Positions 63,965-64,000 of a DNA stretch of 64,000 bases are shown here, one piece after another. The DNA lies in NCBI GenBank assembly GCA_949300335.1, contig CASGDV010000023.1, positions 85,985 through 149,984 of the forward strand, read 5' to 3'. The notes below the pieces were generated by a model. The model did no database searches, had not been told where the DNA came from, and saw nothing but the letters and a program-made list of their open reading frames with translations. Numbering within the stretch: the first letter of the stretch is position 1; every line of letters begins with the position of its first letter. The stretch is from an uncultured Bacteroidales bacterium (GTDB lineage: Bacteria; Bacteroidota; Bacteroidia; Bacteroidales; UBA932). A program made the translations under genes and the position numbers.

Positions 63965-64000
63965 GTATTCTTTAAGATTGATAGTATGGGAAGGTAAGTG

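Noticed and set aside
63802-64000. tRNA-Ser 3' end as an integration site for a mobile element
   Set aside because: No integrase, no direct repeat of the tRNA end and no accessory genes are visible; the sequence after it is a normal terminator. The window ends too soon to exclude it entirely.
1-64000. CRISPR array, riboswitch or rRNA operon
   Set aside because: No regularly spaced direct repeats, and no recognisable riboswitch core or rRNA sequence, were seen on either strand while reading; absence was not tested by search.

Overview
The window is an ordinary, gene-dense chromosomal segment from a member of the Bacteroidetes, most likely order Bacteroidales. The evidence is as follows. Most upstream gaps carry the Bacteroidetes sigma-factor signature (TTTG, about 20 nt, then TAnnTTTG), and Shine-Dalgarno sequences are essentially absent. 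Families typical of the phylum occur (DUF3127, DUF4783, a DksA-like protein without the zinc cysteines, Bacteroidetes-type RecO, a fused GT3-GT35 glycogen enzyme), and a GH92 glycosidase sits at the left edge. The family or genus cannot be fixed from sequence alone. No phage, integrase, CRISPR array or rRNA operon was seen.

Layout. 1-1.1 kb: 3' part of a GH92 gene with a Gln where the catalytic acid is normally Glu. 1.1-1.7 kb: the only long non-coding stretch, holding two terminators, a three-hairpin palindromic element and a probable transposase remnant. 1.7-9.3 kb: gpmI(-), rnr(+), rdgB-MATE transporter(-) and a C-terminal processing protease followed by recO(+). 10-12.6 kb: nhaA, an FKBP lipoprotein and a DUF3127 protein with an SSB-like tail (-). 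12.8-17.5 kb: recQ(+) against fhs-PHP phosphoesterase(-). 17.6-24.8 kb: a co-oriented run of DUF308, dnaG, metG, murB and murA, with MurA carrying Asp at the fosfomycin-target position. 24.8-27.3 kb: dnaX-lptB(-). 27.5-30.2 kb: a secreted hypothetical, an M16 peptidase and an O-methyltransferase(+). 30.2-32.6 kb: cmk-ispH-efp(-). 32.7-37.9 kb: a sigma54 activator lacking its DNA-binding domain, facing a 1,201-residue polytopic histidine kinase that follows rlmH. 38-41.7 kb: a DUF4783 gene(+), then engB-prs-small Cys protein-der(-). 41.9-43.3 kb: xseA-xseB. 43.3-54.2 kb: a five-gene glycogen cluster. 54.2-57.7 kb: ribF, a membrane protein, greA, a HIT protein and a thioredoxin-fold lipoprotein. 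57.7-58.9 kb: cvpA-tsaB(-). 59-63.6 kb: ileS, a DksA-like gene and lspA. 63.8 kb: tRNA-Ser(UGA).

How the genes work together. Most are housekeeping genes for DNA replication and repair (dnaG, dnaX, recO, recQ, xseAB), translation (metG, ileS, efp, tsaB, rlmH, der, engB), envelope synthesis (murA, murB, lptB, lspA, ispH) and nucleotide or C1 metabolism (prs, cmk, rdgB, fhs). The glycogen cluster pairs chain synthesis, branching, debranching and phosphorolysis, with two ATGA start-stop overlaps and one polypeptide carrying both a synthase and a phosphorylase. The most unusual items are the GH92 Glu-to-Gln change, the HTH-less sigma54 activator with its overlapping convergent kinase, the DUF3127 protein near recO and recQ, and leader hairpins before greA and ileS. 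I did not find a clearly new multi-gene system. Starts were chosen by family alignment from memory, so several differ from the longest possible reading frame.
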